The notes below the pieces were generated by a model that worked only from the letters and a program-made list of their open reading frames with translations, made no database searches and had not been told where the DNA came from. Both the position numbers and the translations under genes were made by a program. A stretch of 64,000 nt of DNA from Cognatiluteimonas sedimenti (lineage in GTDB: Bacteria; Pseudomonadota; Gammaproteobacteria; Xanthomonadales; Xanthomonadaceae): the NCBI RefSeq assembly GCF_022808325.1, contig NZ_JALGCL010000001.1, forward strand, positions 1,134,554-1,198,553, written 5' to 3'. Shown here one piece after another: positions 19,412 through 28,627 of this stretch; the stretch's first letter is position 1, and each line of letters starts with the position of its first letter.

Positions 19412-20323
19412 TCAGGCCTTCGCCGCCGGGGCCGGTTGCGGCTGCAGGGTAGGCGAACGCCGCGACAGCCACAGCCAGAGCAGGCCGACCGCCACCAGCG
19501 GCAGGCTCAGCAGCTGGCCCATGGTCAGCCAGCCGAATGCAAGGTATCCCAGCTGCGCGTCGGGCACGCGCACGAACTCGACCGCGAAGCGGAACACCCC
19601 GTACAGCACCGCGAACACGCCCGCCACCGCATAGCGCGGCCGTGGCCGGCGCGAGTACCACCAGAGCACCACGAACATCGCCAGTCCTTCAAGCAGCGCC
19701 TGGTACAGCGGCGACGGATGGCGTGCGTAGCGGTCCAGCGCGCCGCTGGCCAGTTGCGCCTGCAACTGCGCCGGCGCGAGCCCGGCAAGCGCGGATTCGG
19801 CCTGCGGGAAGACCACGCCCCAGCCAGCTTCCGTGTACTTGCCCCACAGCTCGCCGTTGATGAAGTTGCCCAGGCGGCCCAGCCCGAGCCCCGGCGGCAC
19901 CAGCGGCGCGACGAAGTCGATCACGTCGAAGAAATGCAGCTTGCGCTGCCGGGCCCACAACCACACCGCGATGCAGACACCGAGCAGGCCGCCGTGGAAG
20001 CTCATCCCGCCTTCCCAGATCTTGAACACCTGCAAGGGCTGCGCGATATAGGCCGGCAGGTCGTAGAACAGGATGTAGCCCAGGCGCCCGCCAAGGATCA
20101 CGCCGAGCATGCCGTAGAACAACAGGTCGCCGAAGCCGGCCTCGTCCACGCCCGGCAGGCGTCCGGCGCGGATGCGGCGACGACCGAGCCACCAGGCGAT
20201 GCCGAAGCCGAGCAGGTACATGATTCCGTACCAGTGCACGGCCGGATGCAGGCTCATGCCGAACAGCTGGAATTCCGGGAACTGGATGGCGATCGGGTCG
20301 ATCTGGTGCAGGTAGGGCGTCAC
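19412..20323 (-). CDS. lgt: Prolipoprotein diacylglyceryl transferase
   Basis: 303 residues with about seven membrane helices. Attaches diacylglycerol to the lipobox Cys of lipoprotein precursors in the inner membrane. [10 protein letters not shown], the Lgt signature [14 protein letters not shown] with its essential Arg/Asn, and SFHGGLLG are visible. Translation appears to start at GTG 20323, preceded by CCGGAG about 8 bases upstream. Gene order lgt-thyA matches many proteobacteria. Lipoproteins elsewhere in the window are among its likely substrates. Confidence 0.96.
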   Translation of the reverse strand: MTPYLHQIDPIAIQFPEFQLFGMSLHPAVHWYGIMYLLGFGIAWWLGRRRIRAGRLPGVDEAGFGDLLFYGMLGVILGGRLGYILFYDLPAYIAQPLQVFKIWEGGMSFHGGLLGVCIAVWLWARQRKLHFFDVIDFVAPLVPPGLGLGRLGNFINGELWGKYTEAGWGVVFPQAESALAGLAPAQLQAQLASGALDRYARHPSPLYQALLEGLAMFVVLWWYSRRPRPRYAVAGVFAVLYGVFRFAVEFVRVPDAQLGYLAFGWLTMGQLLSLPLVAVGLLWLWLSRRSPTLQPQPAPAAKA

Positions 20324-20453
20324 CGGCGGCTCCGGGATGGGAAGCCGCTATTGTGCCGCGCCAGACGCAAACCCGCTCCCCCGGCTTTCCAATGCGCCGC
20401 CGCGGGTTGCGGCACGGGCCTGCAGACTCTGAAAATCCGGCGGCTCGCCCGCC

Positions 20454-20948
20454 TCAGAGCACCTGCGGCAGATCCGGCAACTCGTTCTCGTCCGCCGCCC
20501 CCGGCCCGCGCGGAAAATGTTCGGCCAGCAGGTCCGACACCGCGGCCACGCCCTGCAGCACCGCCGCCTCGGATTCGCCGGTGCGCAACCGCTCCTCCAT
20601 CAGCTGGCAGACGCCGCGCCATTGCTCGGCGCTGACCAGCGCATCGAGGCCGCGATCGGCGACGATCTCGATGCGGTGGTCCGCCAGCAGCAGGTACAGC
20701 AGGACACCGTTGTTGGCGGCCGTGTCCCACACCCGCAGGCGGGCGAAGGCGTCGCACGCGCGATCGCGGGCGGCGTGCCCTGCGAGCACCGCGCGCAGCG
20801 GCAGCGCCGCCTCCACCGCGAAGCAGATCTCGCCAACATGCCGCGCCTCGCCCTCGGCCACCGCCGCGGCGATGCGTTCCAGGGTTTCGGCCGGGAACAG
20901 GCGCCCGGCGGAGGGTGCGAACAGATGCTTGAGTACCCGCGCGGCCAT
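20454..20948 (-). CDS. TPM-domain protein (YgcG/TLP18.3 family), no signal peptide
   Basis: 164 residues. The TPM domain spans most of the protein, with AAVAEGEARHVGEICFAVE and WDTAANNGVLLYLLLADHRIEIVADRGL. There is no signal peptide or C-terminal anchor, so this is the shorter companion of the upstream TPM protein. ATG 20948 has a textbook AGGAGG six bases upstream; the longer open frame is not used. It lies 10 bases after its paralogue. The pair with lemA recurs in many genomes, but the function is not known. Confidence 0.85.
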   Translation of the reverse strand: MAARVLKHLFAPSAGRLFPAETLERIAAAVAEGEARHVGEICFAVEAALPLRAVLAGHAARDRACDAFARLRVWDTAANNGVLLYLLLADHRIEIVADRGLDALVSAEQWRGVCQLMEERLRTGESEAAVLQGVAAVSDLLAEHFPRGPGAADENELPDLPQVL

Positions 20949-20958
20949 CGCCCGCCTC

Positions 20959-21843
20959 CTACCAGCTGCCGGAGGCGCCACCGCCCCCGCTCATGCCGCC
21001 ACCGCCCGACCAGCCGCCGCCGCCGAAACCGCCGCCGCCAAAGCCACCGCCCCCCCAGCCGCCCCCGCCGAATCCGCCCCAACCGCCGTGGCGCGCATAA
21101 CGCCCGGGTTGCGCACTGGCCAGCCCAAGCAGCAAGCCGATCAGCGCCCCGGCGCCGCCGATCAGGGCCGCCTGCGCGATCAGCCAGGCGACACTCCCGG
21201 CCGCGCCAGCGCCGAGGATCGCCCGCAGGGACGTGGGCACGCGGCCGAAGATCCCGCGCGCGAGCTGCGCCACCACGAACGCGGCGAACAGGGCGAACAA
21301 CCAGTCGCCACCGCCATCGCCGCCACGCGCGCGGTTGTCGGCCATCGGCGCGGGCAGCGGTTCGCCATCGACCAGCTTGACCAGTGCGGCGGTCGCGTCG
21401 GTGATGCCACCGGCGAAGTCGCCGGCGCGGAATTTCGGCACCAGGTATTCCTGGACCACGCGTTGCGCGGTCGCATCCGGGATCGCGCCTTCCAGCCCGT
21501 AGCCAGGCTGGATGCGCACGCGGCGGTCGTCCTTGGCCACCACCAGGAGCACGCCATCGTCCACGCCCTTGCGGCCGAGCTTCCACTGGTCGTAGGCGCG
21601 CTGGGTGTAGGCGGCGATGTCCTCGGGCTGCGTGCTCGGCACCAGCAGCACCTGCAGCTGGCTGCCCTTGCGCTGCTGCAGTGCAAGCGCCTGCGCTTCA
21701 AGCGCCTGTACCGTCGCCGCGTCCAGCGTGCCGGTGGCATCGATGACGGGAGAAACCAGCGCCGGGATCGGCGCCAGCTGCTGCGCCTGGGCCAGGGTGC
21801 AGGCCAGCAGCCATCCGGCCAGCACGATCAGGCGGCGCAGCAT
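20959..21843 (-). CDS. TPM-domain membrane protein with glycine-rich tail
   Basis: 294 residues. A signal peptide covers residues 1-20 (LLACTLAQAQQ), and the TPM domain follows (VQALEAQALALQQRKGSQLQVLLV, VDDGVLLVVAKDDRRVRIQPGYG). Two hydrophobic helices come next, around 175-235, and then a tail of about 50 residues that is nearly all Gly with Trp, Phe and Ser. Family knowledge: such YgcG-like proteins occur with LemA, are exposed to the periplasm and have no proven activity. It sits between lemA and a second TPM gene on the same strand. Confidence 0.85.
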   Translation of the reverse strand: MLRRLIVLAGWLLACTLAQAQQLAPIPALVSPVIDATGTLDAATVQALEAQALALQQRKGSQLQVLLVPSTQPEDIAAYTQRAYDQWKLGRKGVDDGVLLVVAKDDRRVRIQPGYGLEGAIPDATAQRVVQEYLVPKFRAGDFAGGITDATAALVKLVDGEPLPAPMADNRARGGDGGGDWLFALFAAFVVAQLARGIFGRVPTSLRAILGAGAAGSVAWLIAQAALIGGAGALIGLLLGLASAQPGRYARHGGWGGFGGGGWGGGGFGGGGFGGGGWSGGGGMSGGGGASGSW

Positions 21844-21883
21844 CCGCTTTCCTCCGTCACCACCGCGGTCAGGGCGATCGCGA

Positions 21884-22522
21884 TCAGCCGCCCGCTGGTG
21901 CGGGCTGTGCCGGCGCCTGCGGCTGCACGGCCGGCGGCGACGGAGCCGGGGGCTGCCCGAAGTCCACCGTCGGTGGCTGCTGGATCTGCTGCTCGTTCTC
22001 GACCGAGAAATTAGGTTTCGGCTTGTAGCCGAACACCATCGCCGTGAGGTTGGTCGGGAACTGGCGGATGTAGGTGTTGTAGTCCTGCACCGCCTGGATG
22101 TAGCGCTGGCGCTCGACCGTGATCCGGTTCTCGGTGCCTTCCAGCTGCGCCTGCAACTGCAGGAAGTTCTGGTCGGCCTTGAGCTGCGGGTAGTTCTCGC
22201 TGACCACCAGCAGGCGCCCGATCGCGCTCTGCAGTTCGCCCTGCGCCTGCTGGAACTGCGCCAGCGAGGCCGGGTCCTCGGCGTTGACGTTGATGCTGCC
22301 GACCTTCGAACGCGCCTGCGTCACCTCGGTGAACACCCGTTCCTCGTGGCTGGCATAGCCCTTCACCGTCGCCACCAGGTTGGGCACCAGGTCGGCGCGG
22401 CGCTTGTACACGTTGAGCACCTGCGACCAGGCGGCGTTGACTGCCTCGTCCTTCTGCTGGATCTGGTTGTAGCCGCAGCCGCTGAGCATCGCGGCGATCA
22501 GGATCAGCAAGGCAATGCGCAT
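21884..22522 (-). CDS. LemA family lipoprotein
   Basis: 212 residues. RIALLILIAAMLSGCGYNQI contains a lipobox (LSGC), so the protein should be a lipoprotein. The LemA coiled-coil body follows: QIQQKDEAVNAAWSQVLN, YKRRADLVPNLVATVKGY, and TGxxxL-type helices. It ends in a Pro/Ala-rich tail. ATG 22522 is preceded by GGAG at good spacing; the longer open frame upstream is ignored. It heads the LemA-TPM-TPM set, whose joint role is unknown. Confidence 0.9.
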   Translation of the reverse strand: MRIALLILIAAMLSGCGYNQIQQKDEAVNAAWSQVLNVYKRRADLVPNLVATVKGYASHEERVFTEVTQARSKVGSINVNAEDPASLAQFQQAQGELQSAIGRLLVVSENYPQLKADQNFLQLQAQLEGTENRITVERQRYIQAVQDYNTYIRQFPTNLTAMVFGYKPKPNFSVENEQQIQQPPTVDFGQPPAPSPPAVQPQAPAQPAPAGG

Positions 22523-22589
22523 GGGCCGGCTCCGGCAAGGGGACGGCGGCATTGCAGCACCGTGCGCGTGAAGGCGCAACAACGGGCGG

Positions 22590-23330
22590 TCAGTCCTCCT
22601 GCAACCGCCTGCGCGCGCGTCGCTTGGCCCACAGGTTGAGCCCTTCGACCATCGCCGAGAACCCCATCGAGCCGTAGATGTAGGCCTTGGGTACGTGGAT
22701 TTCCAGGCCTTCGACCACCAGGTACGCGCCGATCAGCACGATGAAGGCCAGCGCCAGCATCTTGATGGTGGGGTTGTTGTCGATGAAATGGCCCAGGGGC
22801 CGCGCCGCCAGCAGCATCACGGCGACCGCCAGCAGGATCGCGGCGACCATCACCGGCACGTACTGGTCGGCCATGCCGACGGCGGCGATCACCGAGTCGA
22901 GCGAGAACACGATGTCGATCACCGCGATCTGCGCGATCACCGCGGCGAAGGAGTTCGCCGGCTTGGTGTGGATGTCCTCGGCTTCGGGCTCCCCCGCGAC
23001 CTGGTCGCGGATTTCCATCACGCCCTTGAACACCAGGAATACGCCGCCCAGCAGCAGCACCATGTCGCGCACCGAGAACCCGTGCCCGAAGACGGTGAAC
23101 AGGTCGTCCTTCATGTGCGCCAGGTAGGCCAGGGTCAGCAGCAGCGCGACACGGGTGACGCACGCCGCGGCGATGCCGAACTTGCGCGCGCGCTCTCGGG
23201 TCGCGGGCGGCAGCCGGCTCACCGCGATCGAGATGAAGACCAGGTTGTCGATGCCCAGGACGATCTCGATCGAACTGAGCGTGACCAGCAGGATCCAGGT
23301 CTGCGGGTCGGCAAGCATGGCAAGACTCAT
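22590..23330 (-). CDS. TerC family integral membrane protein
   Basis: 246 residues with about seven hydrophobic helices. IEIVLGIDNLVFISI and IAVIDIVFSLDSVIAAVG are the two TerC signatures with conserved Asp in the membrane, which suggest a metal (manganese-type) exporter, as for Alx/MntX-like proteins. HFIDNNPTIKMLALAF is also typical. The short YgdQ-like form without CBS domains is seen. It ends in a basic tail. It stands between dgkA and lemA, probably as its own unit. Confidence 0.92.
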   Translation of the reverse strand: MSLAMLADPQTWILLVTLSSIEIVLGIDNLVFISIAVSRLPPATRERARKFGIAAACVTRVALLLTLAYLAHMKDDLFTVFGHGFSVRDMVLLLGGVFLVFKGVMEIRDQVAGEPEAEDIHTKPANSFAAVIAQIAVIDIVFSLDSVIAAVGMADQYVPVMVAAILLAVAVMLLAARPLGHFIDNNPTIKMLALAFIVLIGAYLVVEGLEIHVPKAYIYGSMGFSAMVEGLNLWAKRRARRRLQED

Positions 23331-23360
23331 CGAGCGATCATTCCAGGCAAGACGATGGGT

Positions 23361-23741
23361 TCACAGCAGGCGCGGGCCGAGGATCAGCCCCCAGGTGAGA
23401 AGCACGTTCAACATCAACACGAACACCGCGGCCGAGCCCATGTCCTTGGCGCGCCCGGCCAGTTCGTGGTGCTCGGCGCCGTAACGCTCGATCACCGCCT
23501 CGATCGCCGAGTTCAGCAGTTCGATGCTCAGGACCAGCATGCAACTGCCCAGCAGCAGCGCGCGCTCGATCGCCGACGCGCCGAGCCACAGGCCCAGCGG
23601 CGCGAGCACGACGAACAGGTAGACCTCGAGCCGGAACGAGGACTCGTTCAACCAGGCCGCACGCAGCCCCTGCAGCGACCATTTGGTCGCCAGCACGATG
23701 CGGCCGGGTCGCCGCGGCAGATGGCCGAATTCGTCCGCCAC
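23361..23741 (-). CDS. dgkA: Diacylglycerol kinase
   Basis: 126 residues, the size of the small trimeric inner-membrane enzyme that recycles diacylglycerol to phosphatidic acid. ATKWSLQGLRAAWLNESSFR is the amphipathic N-terminus, ELLNSAIEAVIER holds the catalytic Glu/Asn, and AKDMGSAAVFVLML the third helix. The reading frame is open much further upstream, but that part is not family-like. I chose GTG 23741 because it gives the family length; no clear ribosome site precedes it, so the exact start is uncertain. Confidence 0.9.
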   Translation of the reverse strand: MADEFGHLPRRPGRIVLATKWSLQGLRAAWLNESSFRLEVYLFVVLAPLGLWLGASAIERALLLGSCMLVLSIELLNSAIEAVIERYGAEHHELAGRAKDMGSAAVFVLMLNVLLTWGLILGPRLL

Positions 23742-24018
23742 TTCAGTGCGCCGGCCCGGGGGTGGCGCAGGCGCATCCCGGCCCCCGGGCACGAGGCACG
23801 GCTCGGCGGACAGCGATGAAACGCGTGGGAATCGGCATGGGCGGTGGAATCCGGTGGTGCCAGGCGGCGGGACAGCGGCCAAGACCCTGATTTTGCCACA
23901 AGCCCGTTGCGGCGACGGCCGCCGCCATCCCGGAACGGCACTGCCGTGGGGCATCTGCCATGCCTTCGTCGCCGTCGCGCCCGCCCCAGGGCGTCCGAGG
24001 CCGGGCCCGATCCGGCGT

Positions 24019-25020
24019 TCAGTCGCGGAAGATCGCCACGCCGCGGCTTCCGTCCGGCCGGATCCAGCCGCGGTACATGCCCGAAGTGTTGAACGGCATC
24101 GCGATATTGCCTTCGGCGTCCAGCGCGATCGCGCCGCCGTCACCGCCTGCCGCGGGCACGACGCGGTTCACCACCGTTCCCGCGGCGGTGTCCAGGCTGT
24201 CGCCGCGGTAGGCCACGCGCGCGCAGATGTCGTGCGCGACCGCGTTGCGGATGTAGAACTCGCCCCAGCCGGTGCCGGACACGCCGCAGCGCTCGTCCGC
24301 CCAGGTGCCGGCGCCGATGACCGGCGAGTCGCCGATCCGGCCCCAGCGCTTGTTGGTCATGCCGCCGGTGGAGGTCGCCGCGGCGATGTGCCCGCGCGCG
24401 TCCAGCGCGACGGCACCGACGGTGCCGAAGTAGCCTCCGGGAATCGCTGGTACGCCGGTGGACGCCCGTGCCTGCTCGGCCGCCTGCGCCTTCTCCAGTT
24501 GCCGCCGGCGCACGTCGGTGTCGAACCAGTCGTTGGCCACGCGCTCGATTTCCGGGCGGGTGTCGGCGAAGGCCTCCGCCCCGGCACCGGCCAGCATCAC
24601 GTGCGACGAATGCTCCATGACCGCCCGCGCCAGCTGGACCGGATGGCGCACCGTGGTGACGCCGGCCACGGCGCCGGCGCGGCGCGTATGGCCTTCCATG
24701 ATCGACGCATCTAGTTCGTGCCCGCCGACGGCGTTGAACACCGCGCCCTTGCCGGCGTTGAAGCGCGGCGAATCCTCCAGCACCTCGATCACGGCCTGGA
24801 CCGCGTCCAGCGCGGCGCCGCCGCCGGAAAGCACCGCGTTGCCGGCATCCAGCGCGCGCTCGAGGTCGGCGCGGATCGCCTGCTCGTCCGCAGCGGCCAG
24901 TGCGCTGCGCTCGATCGTGCCGGCACCGCCATGGATCACCAGGGCGGTGCGCGGCTTGTCGGCGGCGCTGGCGTTCAAGGCCGACATGGCGAAAAGCAGC
25001 GGCAACAGGCAACGAAACAT
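24019..25020 (-). CDS. Exported isoaspartyl peptidase / L-asparaginase (Ntn-hydrolase)
   Basis: 333 residues. A signal peptide (FRCLLPLLFAMSALNASA) sends it to the periplasm. The body is a plant-type asparaginase precursor: VIHGGAGTIERS at the start, NAGKGAVFNAVGGHELDA, and the autocleavage site GTVGAVALD with nucleophile Thr200. This nucleophile becomes the N-terminus of the beta chain after self-cleavage. Family members remove isoaspartyl or asparagine residues. ATG 25020 follows GGGAGGA at ideal spacing. Most cytoplasmic homologues lack the signal peptide; exported ones are common in this family of bacteria. Confidence 0.92.
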   Translation of the reverse strand: MFRCLLPLLFAMSALNASAADKPRTALVIHGGAGTIERSALAAADEQAIRADLERALDAGNAVLSGGGAALDAVQAVIEVLEDSPRFNAGKGAVFNAVGGHELDASIMEGHTRRAGAVAGVTTVRHPVQLARAVMEHSSHVMLAGAGAEAFADTRPEIERVANDWFDTDVRRRQLEKAQAAEQARASTGVPAIPGGYFGTVGAVALDARGHIAAATSTGGMTNKRWGRIGDSPVIGAGTWADERCGVSGTGWGEFYIRNAVAHDICARVAYRGDSLDTAAGTVVNRVVPAAGGDGGAIALDAEGNIAMPFNTSGMYRGWIRPDGSRGVAIFRD

Positions 25021-25066
25021 GGCGATCCTCCCGCAGTCATGGCCGCAGGATAGCGCCACGCCGACA

Positions 25067-26308
25067 CTACTGCTGCCGCAGCGCCTCGATCGGATCCAGC
25101 AACGAGGCCTTGCGCGCCGGGTAGTAGCCGAAGAACAGGCCGGTGGCGATGGAGAACGCGGCGGCGAGGCCGACCACCTGCCCGTTCAATGCCACCGGCA
25201 GGTCGCTGAACCTGCCGACCAGCAATGCGCCGGCGATGCCGATGACGATCCCGATCACGCCGCCGATCAGCGAGATCAGCATCGCCTCGGCCAGGAACTG
25301 GCGGCGCACGTCCGTCGGCCCGGCGCCCACCGCCATGCGCAGGCCGATCTCGCGGATGCGCTCGGTCACCGACACCAGCATGATGTTCATGATGCCGATG
25401 CCGCCGATCACCAGGCAGATCGTGGCGACCGCGCCGAGCAGTTTCGACATCAGGTCGGTGGTCGCGGTGCGGGTGGCGACGATCTCGCTGATGTTGCGCA
25501 CGCTGAAGTCGTCTTCGGCGCCGGGCTTGATCCGGTGGCGCTGGCGCAGCAGCGCCTCCACCTCGGTTTGCACGTAGCCCAGGTCCCTGGCGTCGGCCAC
25601 CGTCAACGCGATCTGCTGCACCGCGCCGGGCGGGATGCCCATCGCGCCCATCAGCCGACGGCGCCCGGTTTCCAGCGGCACCATCACCACGTCGTCCTGG
25701 TCCTGGCCGAAGCCCCCTTGCCCCTTTGGTGCCAGCGTGCCGACTACGGTGAAGGGCACGCGGCCCAGGCGGATGGTCTGGCCGATGCCGCTGTCGTCGC
25801 CGAACAGCGTGCGCCGCACGGTGTCGCCGATGATCACGCGCTTGGCACCGCCGCCGTAATCCTGCGCGTCGAATCCTGCGCCATCGGCGATCTTCCAGTC
25901 GTTGATGTCGAACCAGTCGGCCTGCACGCCCTGCCAGCTGGTCGATGCATTGTTCTCGGCATACACCACCTGGGTGTTGCCGCGCAGCGCGCCGGCGACG
26001 TATTGCACTTCCGCGACTTCGTCGCGGATCGCGCCGGCATCGTCCTCGGTCAACGTGTAGAAGCTGCCCGCGCTCTGGCGCGCGCCGCCACCCCCCGGAC
26101 CGCGGCCGGCACCTGGCGAGACATCCAGCCGCTGCGACCCAAGCCCGGACACCAGCTTGTCGATCTCGCGCTGCGTGCCCTTTCCCACCGACACCATCAC
26201 GATGACCGCGGCGATGCCGATGATCACGCCCAGCGAGGTCAGCGCGCTGCGCATCCAGTTGCCGCGCAGGGCGTGGATGGCGGTACGGAGGATGTCGACG
26301 AAGGTCAT
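25067..26308 (-). CDS. MacB-type ABC exporter permease (FtsX fold)
   Basis: 413 residues. One N-terminal helix (TSLGVIIGIAAVIVMVSVG), a large periplasmic MacB_PCD domain (residues about 50-270), and three C-terminal helices of the FtsX domain, including GGIGIMNIMLVSVTERIREIGLRMA in overlapping form. In MacB of E. coli the ATPase is fused to this permease; here the two are separate genes overlapping by ATGA. Together with the upstream adaptor it should form a tripartite pump using an outer-membrane channel such as TolC. The substrate is unknown. Confidence 0.9.
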   Translation of the reverse strand: MTFVDILRTAIHALRGNWMRSALTSLGVIIGIAAVIVMVSVGKGTQREIDKLVSGLGSQRLDVSPGAGRGPGGGGARQSAGSFYTLTEDDAGAIRDEVAEVQYVAGALRGNTQVVYAENNASTSWQGVQADWFDINDWKIADGAGFDAQDYGGGAKRVIIGDTVRRTLFGDDSGIGQTIRLGRVPFTVVGTLAPKGQGGFGQDQDDVVMVPLETGRRRLMGAMGIPPGAVQQIALTVADARDLGYVQTEVEALLRQRHRIKPGAEDDFSVRNISEIVATRTATTDLMSKLLGAVATICLVIGGIGIMNIMLVSVTERIREIGLRMAVGAGPTDVRRQFLAEAMLISLIGGVIGIVIGIAGALLVGRFSDLPVALNGQVVGLAAAFSIATGLFFGYYPARKASLLDPIEALRQQ

Positions 26309-27009
26309 GCGCGCGCCTGCTCCTGCAATTCGCCATCGAGCATCATGAAGATGCGGTCGGCGTGCCTGGCCACTTCGGGATCGTGGGTGATGATGATCAC
26401 GGTATGGTCGGCATCGCGCAGGCGCTTGAACAAGGCCAGGATCTCCTCCCCGGTCCTGCTGTCGAGCGCGCCAGTGGGTTCGTCGGCCAGCAGGATCGGC
26501 GGCTGGTTGATCAGCGCGCGCGCGATCGCCACGCGTTGCTGCTGGCCGCCGGACAGTTCGCTGGGCAGGTGCCCGGCACGCTCGGCCAGGCCGACCGACG
26601 CCAGCGCCTCGCGCGCCATGCGCTGGCGTTCCTGCACCGGTACGCGCGCGTAGCCCAGCGGCATCGCCACGTTGTCGAGCGCGCTCATCCGCGGCAACAG
26701 GTTGAAGCCCTGGAACACGAATCCGATCTTGTCGCGGCGCAGCGCGGCGAGCTGCTCGGCATCCAGCGTGGACACATCGACGCCGTCGCAGGCGTAGCTG
26801 CCGCTGCTGGCGGTATCCAGGCATCCGATCAGGTTCATCAGGGTTGACTTGCCGGATCCGGAGGGCCCCATGATCGCGACGAAATCGCCGCGCGCGATGC
26901 GCAGGTCGACGCCCTTCAGCGCAACCACCTCGGCCTGCGTGCCCGGGGAATAGACCTTGCCGAGGCCGCGCGTCTCGATCACCGCGGCTTTGGCGACAGC
27001 CAGGTTCAT
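26305..27009 (-). CDS. MacB-type ABC exporter ATPase
   Basis: 234 residues. Walker A GPSGSGKST at 48-56, Q-loop FVFQGFNLLPRMSALDNV, signature LSGGQQQR at 152-159, Walker B ILLADEPTGALDS from 172, and H-loop ITHDPEVA. The LolD/MacB-like sequence places it as partner of the FtsX-type permease immediately downstream. Both ends overlap the neighbouring genes by four bases (ATGA), so adaptor, ATPase and permease are made together. The open frame upstream of ATG 27009 belongs to the adaptor gene region and is not used. Confidence 0.94.
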   Translation of the reverse strand: MNLAVAKAAVIETRGLGKVYSPGTQAEVVALKGVDLRIARGDFVAIMGPSGSGKSTLMNLIGCLDTASSGSYACDGVDVSTLDAEQLAALRRDKIGFVFQGFNLLPRMSALDNVAMPLGYARVPVQERQRMAREALASVGLAERAGHLPSELSGGQQQRVAIARALINQPPILLADEPTGALDSRTGEEILALFKRLRDADHTVIIITHDPEVARHADRIFMMLDGELQEQARA

Positions 27010-28511
27010 TGCGCGGCGCGCTCGCCGGTGACGACCTCGTCCCCGGCGCGGATGTCCCCGGACACCTCGGTATCGGTGCCGTCGCTGGCGCCGACCCGTA
27101 CCATCGTCCGTTGCGGCTGCCCATCGACCAGCTTGTAGATCGCCACGCGGGTGGCGCCGATCAGCGCCGCCACCGACTGGTTCCATTGCCGGCGCTGCGC
27201 ATCGTCGAGCGAAGAGCGGAACGCGGCGAAATCCTGCTGGTAGCGTTCGACCATGCGCTGGCGCACCTGCGTCGGCACCTGGCCGCCGCCATTGCCGCCA
27301 TTGCGCGTTCTTCCGCGTCCTCCGAACAGGCTGTTGCCGCCCTGTGCCTGCGGCGCGGCCTCGCGTGCCGCCTGGCGCAGCCTGATCGCGGCGATCGCGG
27401 CATCGAATGCCGCCTGCTGCGTAGCATCGAGCTTCAACGCCGCGGCGTTGCGCGGCAGGTCGTCGGCAATGCCGCTGCCACCCCGGCGGGCCGCGGCCGC
27501 GGCCTGCGAATCCGCCGCCGCGTCGTCCGCCGGCTTGTAGCGCAGCGCCGCATTGGCGAGCTTGAGCACATTGGCGCGCTTGCTGACTTCGATCTCGGCG
27601 TTGACGGTCAATCCGGGCAACAGGATGCCATCGCTGTTGTCGACCGTGACCACCACGGGATAGGTGACGACGTTGCTGGCGGTCGTCGCCGACAGCCGCA
27701 CCTGCTCGACCTTGCCCTGGAACTGCCGATCGGGGAAAGCGTCGGCGGTGAAGGTGACGGCCTGCCCCTGCCGCACCTGGCCGATATCCGACTCATCGAC
27801 CGCCAGTTCGATCTTCATCTTCGACAGGTCTTCGGCGATGGTGAACAGTTCCGGCGCCTGCAGGCTGGCCGCGACGGTCTGGCCGGGCTCGATGGTGCGT
27901 GTCAGCACGACGCCATCGACCGGCGACCGGATCACGGTGCGGTCGAGGTTGACGCGCGTGGTCCGGGTGGAGGCCGCCTGCTGGCGGATCTGCGCCTGCG
28001 CTGCGCTGACCTGCGCCTTTGCCTGGTCGCGCGCGGCGCGCGCCAGGTCGATGTCGCTCCTGGCCACCAGTTGCTGCCCGCCGAGCGAAGTCTTGCGCTG
28101 GAAGTCGAGTTCGGCGTTGCGCAGGCTTGCCTGCGCCTGCCGCAGCGACGCCTGCGCGCTGGCGACCTGGGCCGTGCCCTGCTCGATCTGGGCCTCGTAC
28201 GTGCTCGGATCGATGCGGGCGATGACCTGGCCCTTGGCGACCTTGTCGTTGAAGTCCGCCAGTACCTCGGTCACCTGCCCGGAGACCTGGCTGCCGACGG
28301 TCACCGTCGAGATCGCGCTCAGCGTGCCAGTGGCCGAGATTGCGACCCGGATGTCGCCGCGTTCCACCGCGACGGTGCGGTAGCCCGCTTCGGCACGGGG
28401 TGCGCGCTGCTGCCACCACCACAAGGTCGCGAGCGCGATCACGCAGGCGACGGCGATCGGGCCGGCGCGGCGGAAGTTGCGTCTGCTTGCAGGCGTCGAA
28501 GGTCTACCCAT
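27006..28511 (-). CDS. MacA/HlyD-type periplasmic adaptor with an unusual helical insertion
   Basis: 501 residues, against about 370-400 for MacA. A membrane anchor at about 18-33, lipoyl halves (VGSQVSGQVTEVLADFNDKV; SPVDGVVLTRTIEPGQTV), a coiled hairpin between them (105-185) and a beta-barrel up to about 328 are normal. Residues 331-452 are an Ala/Gly/Gln/Arg-rich insertion with two helical blocks, LDATQQAAF and LDDAQRRQW. These recall the LTxxQ motifs of Spy/CpxP. The final membrane-proximal strands resume at 453. It is the first gene of the exporter and lies 116 bases after the histidine kinase gene. Confidence 0.9.
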   Translation of the reverse strand: MGRPSTPASRRNFRRAGPIAVACVIALATLWWWQQRAPRAEAGYRTVAVERGDIRVAISATGTLSAISTVTVGSQVSGQVTEVLADFNDKVAKGQVIARIDPSTYEAQIEQGTAQVASAQASLRQAQASLRNAELDFQRKTSLGGQQLVARSDIDLARAARDQAKAQVSAAQAQIRQQAASTRTTRVNLDRTVIRSPVDGVVLTRTIEPGQTVAASLQAPELFTIAEDLSKMKIELAVDESDIGQVRQGQAVTFTADAFPDRQFQGKVEQVRLSATTASNVVTYPVVVTVDNSDGILLPGLTVNAEIEVSKRANVLKLANAALRYKPADDAAADSQAAAAARRGGSGIADDLPRNAAALKLDATQQAAFDAAIAAIRLRQAAREAAPQAQGGNSLFGGRGRTRNGGNGGGQVPTQVRQRMVERYQQDFAAFRSSLDDAQRRQWNQSVAALIGATRVAIYKLVDGQPQRTMVRVGASDGTDTEVSGDIRAGDEVVTGERAAQ

Positions 28512-28627
28512 GCGGGGTCCGGTCGCGGAACGGCGGGAGGCGGGGACAGGTTATCGTCCGTGCGCTGAATGGACAGCCCGCGGCTTGGCGAGTTCCGGCC
28601 CGGTCGTGGCGGACCTGCCTTGCCGAC

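Noticed and set aside
23742-24018. Upstream extension of dgkA (to about 24143) or a plus-strand gene in this gap
   Set aside because: The extra residues are Arg/Pro/Gly-rich, unlike any DgkA, and the plus-strand frames overlap the isoaspartyl peptidase gene. I see nothing supported in these 277 bases.
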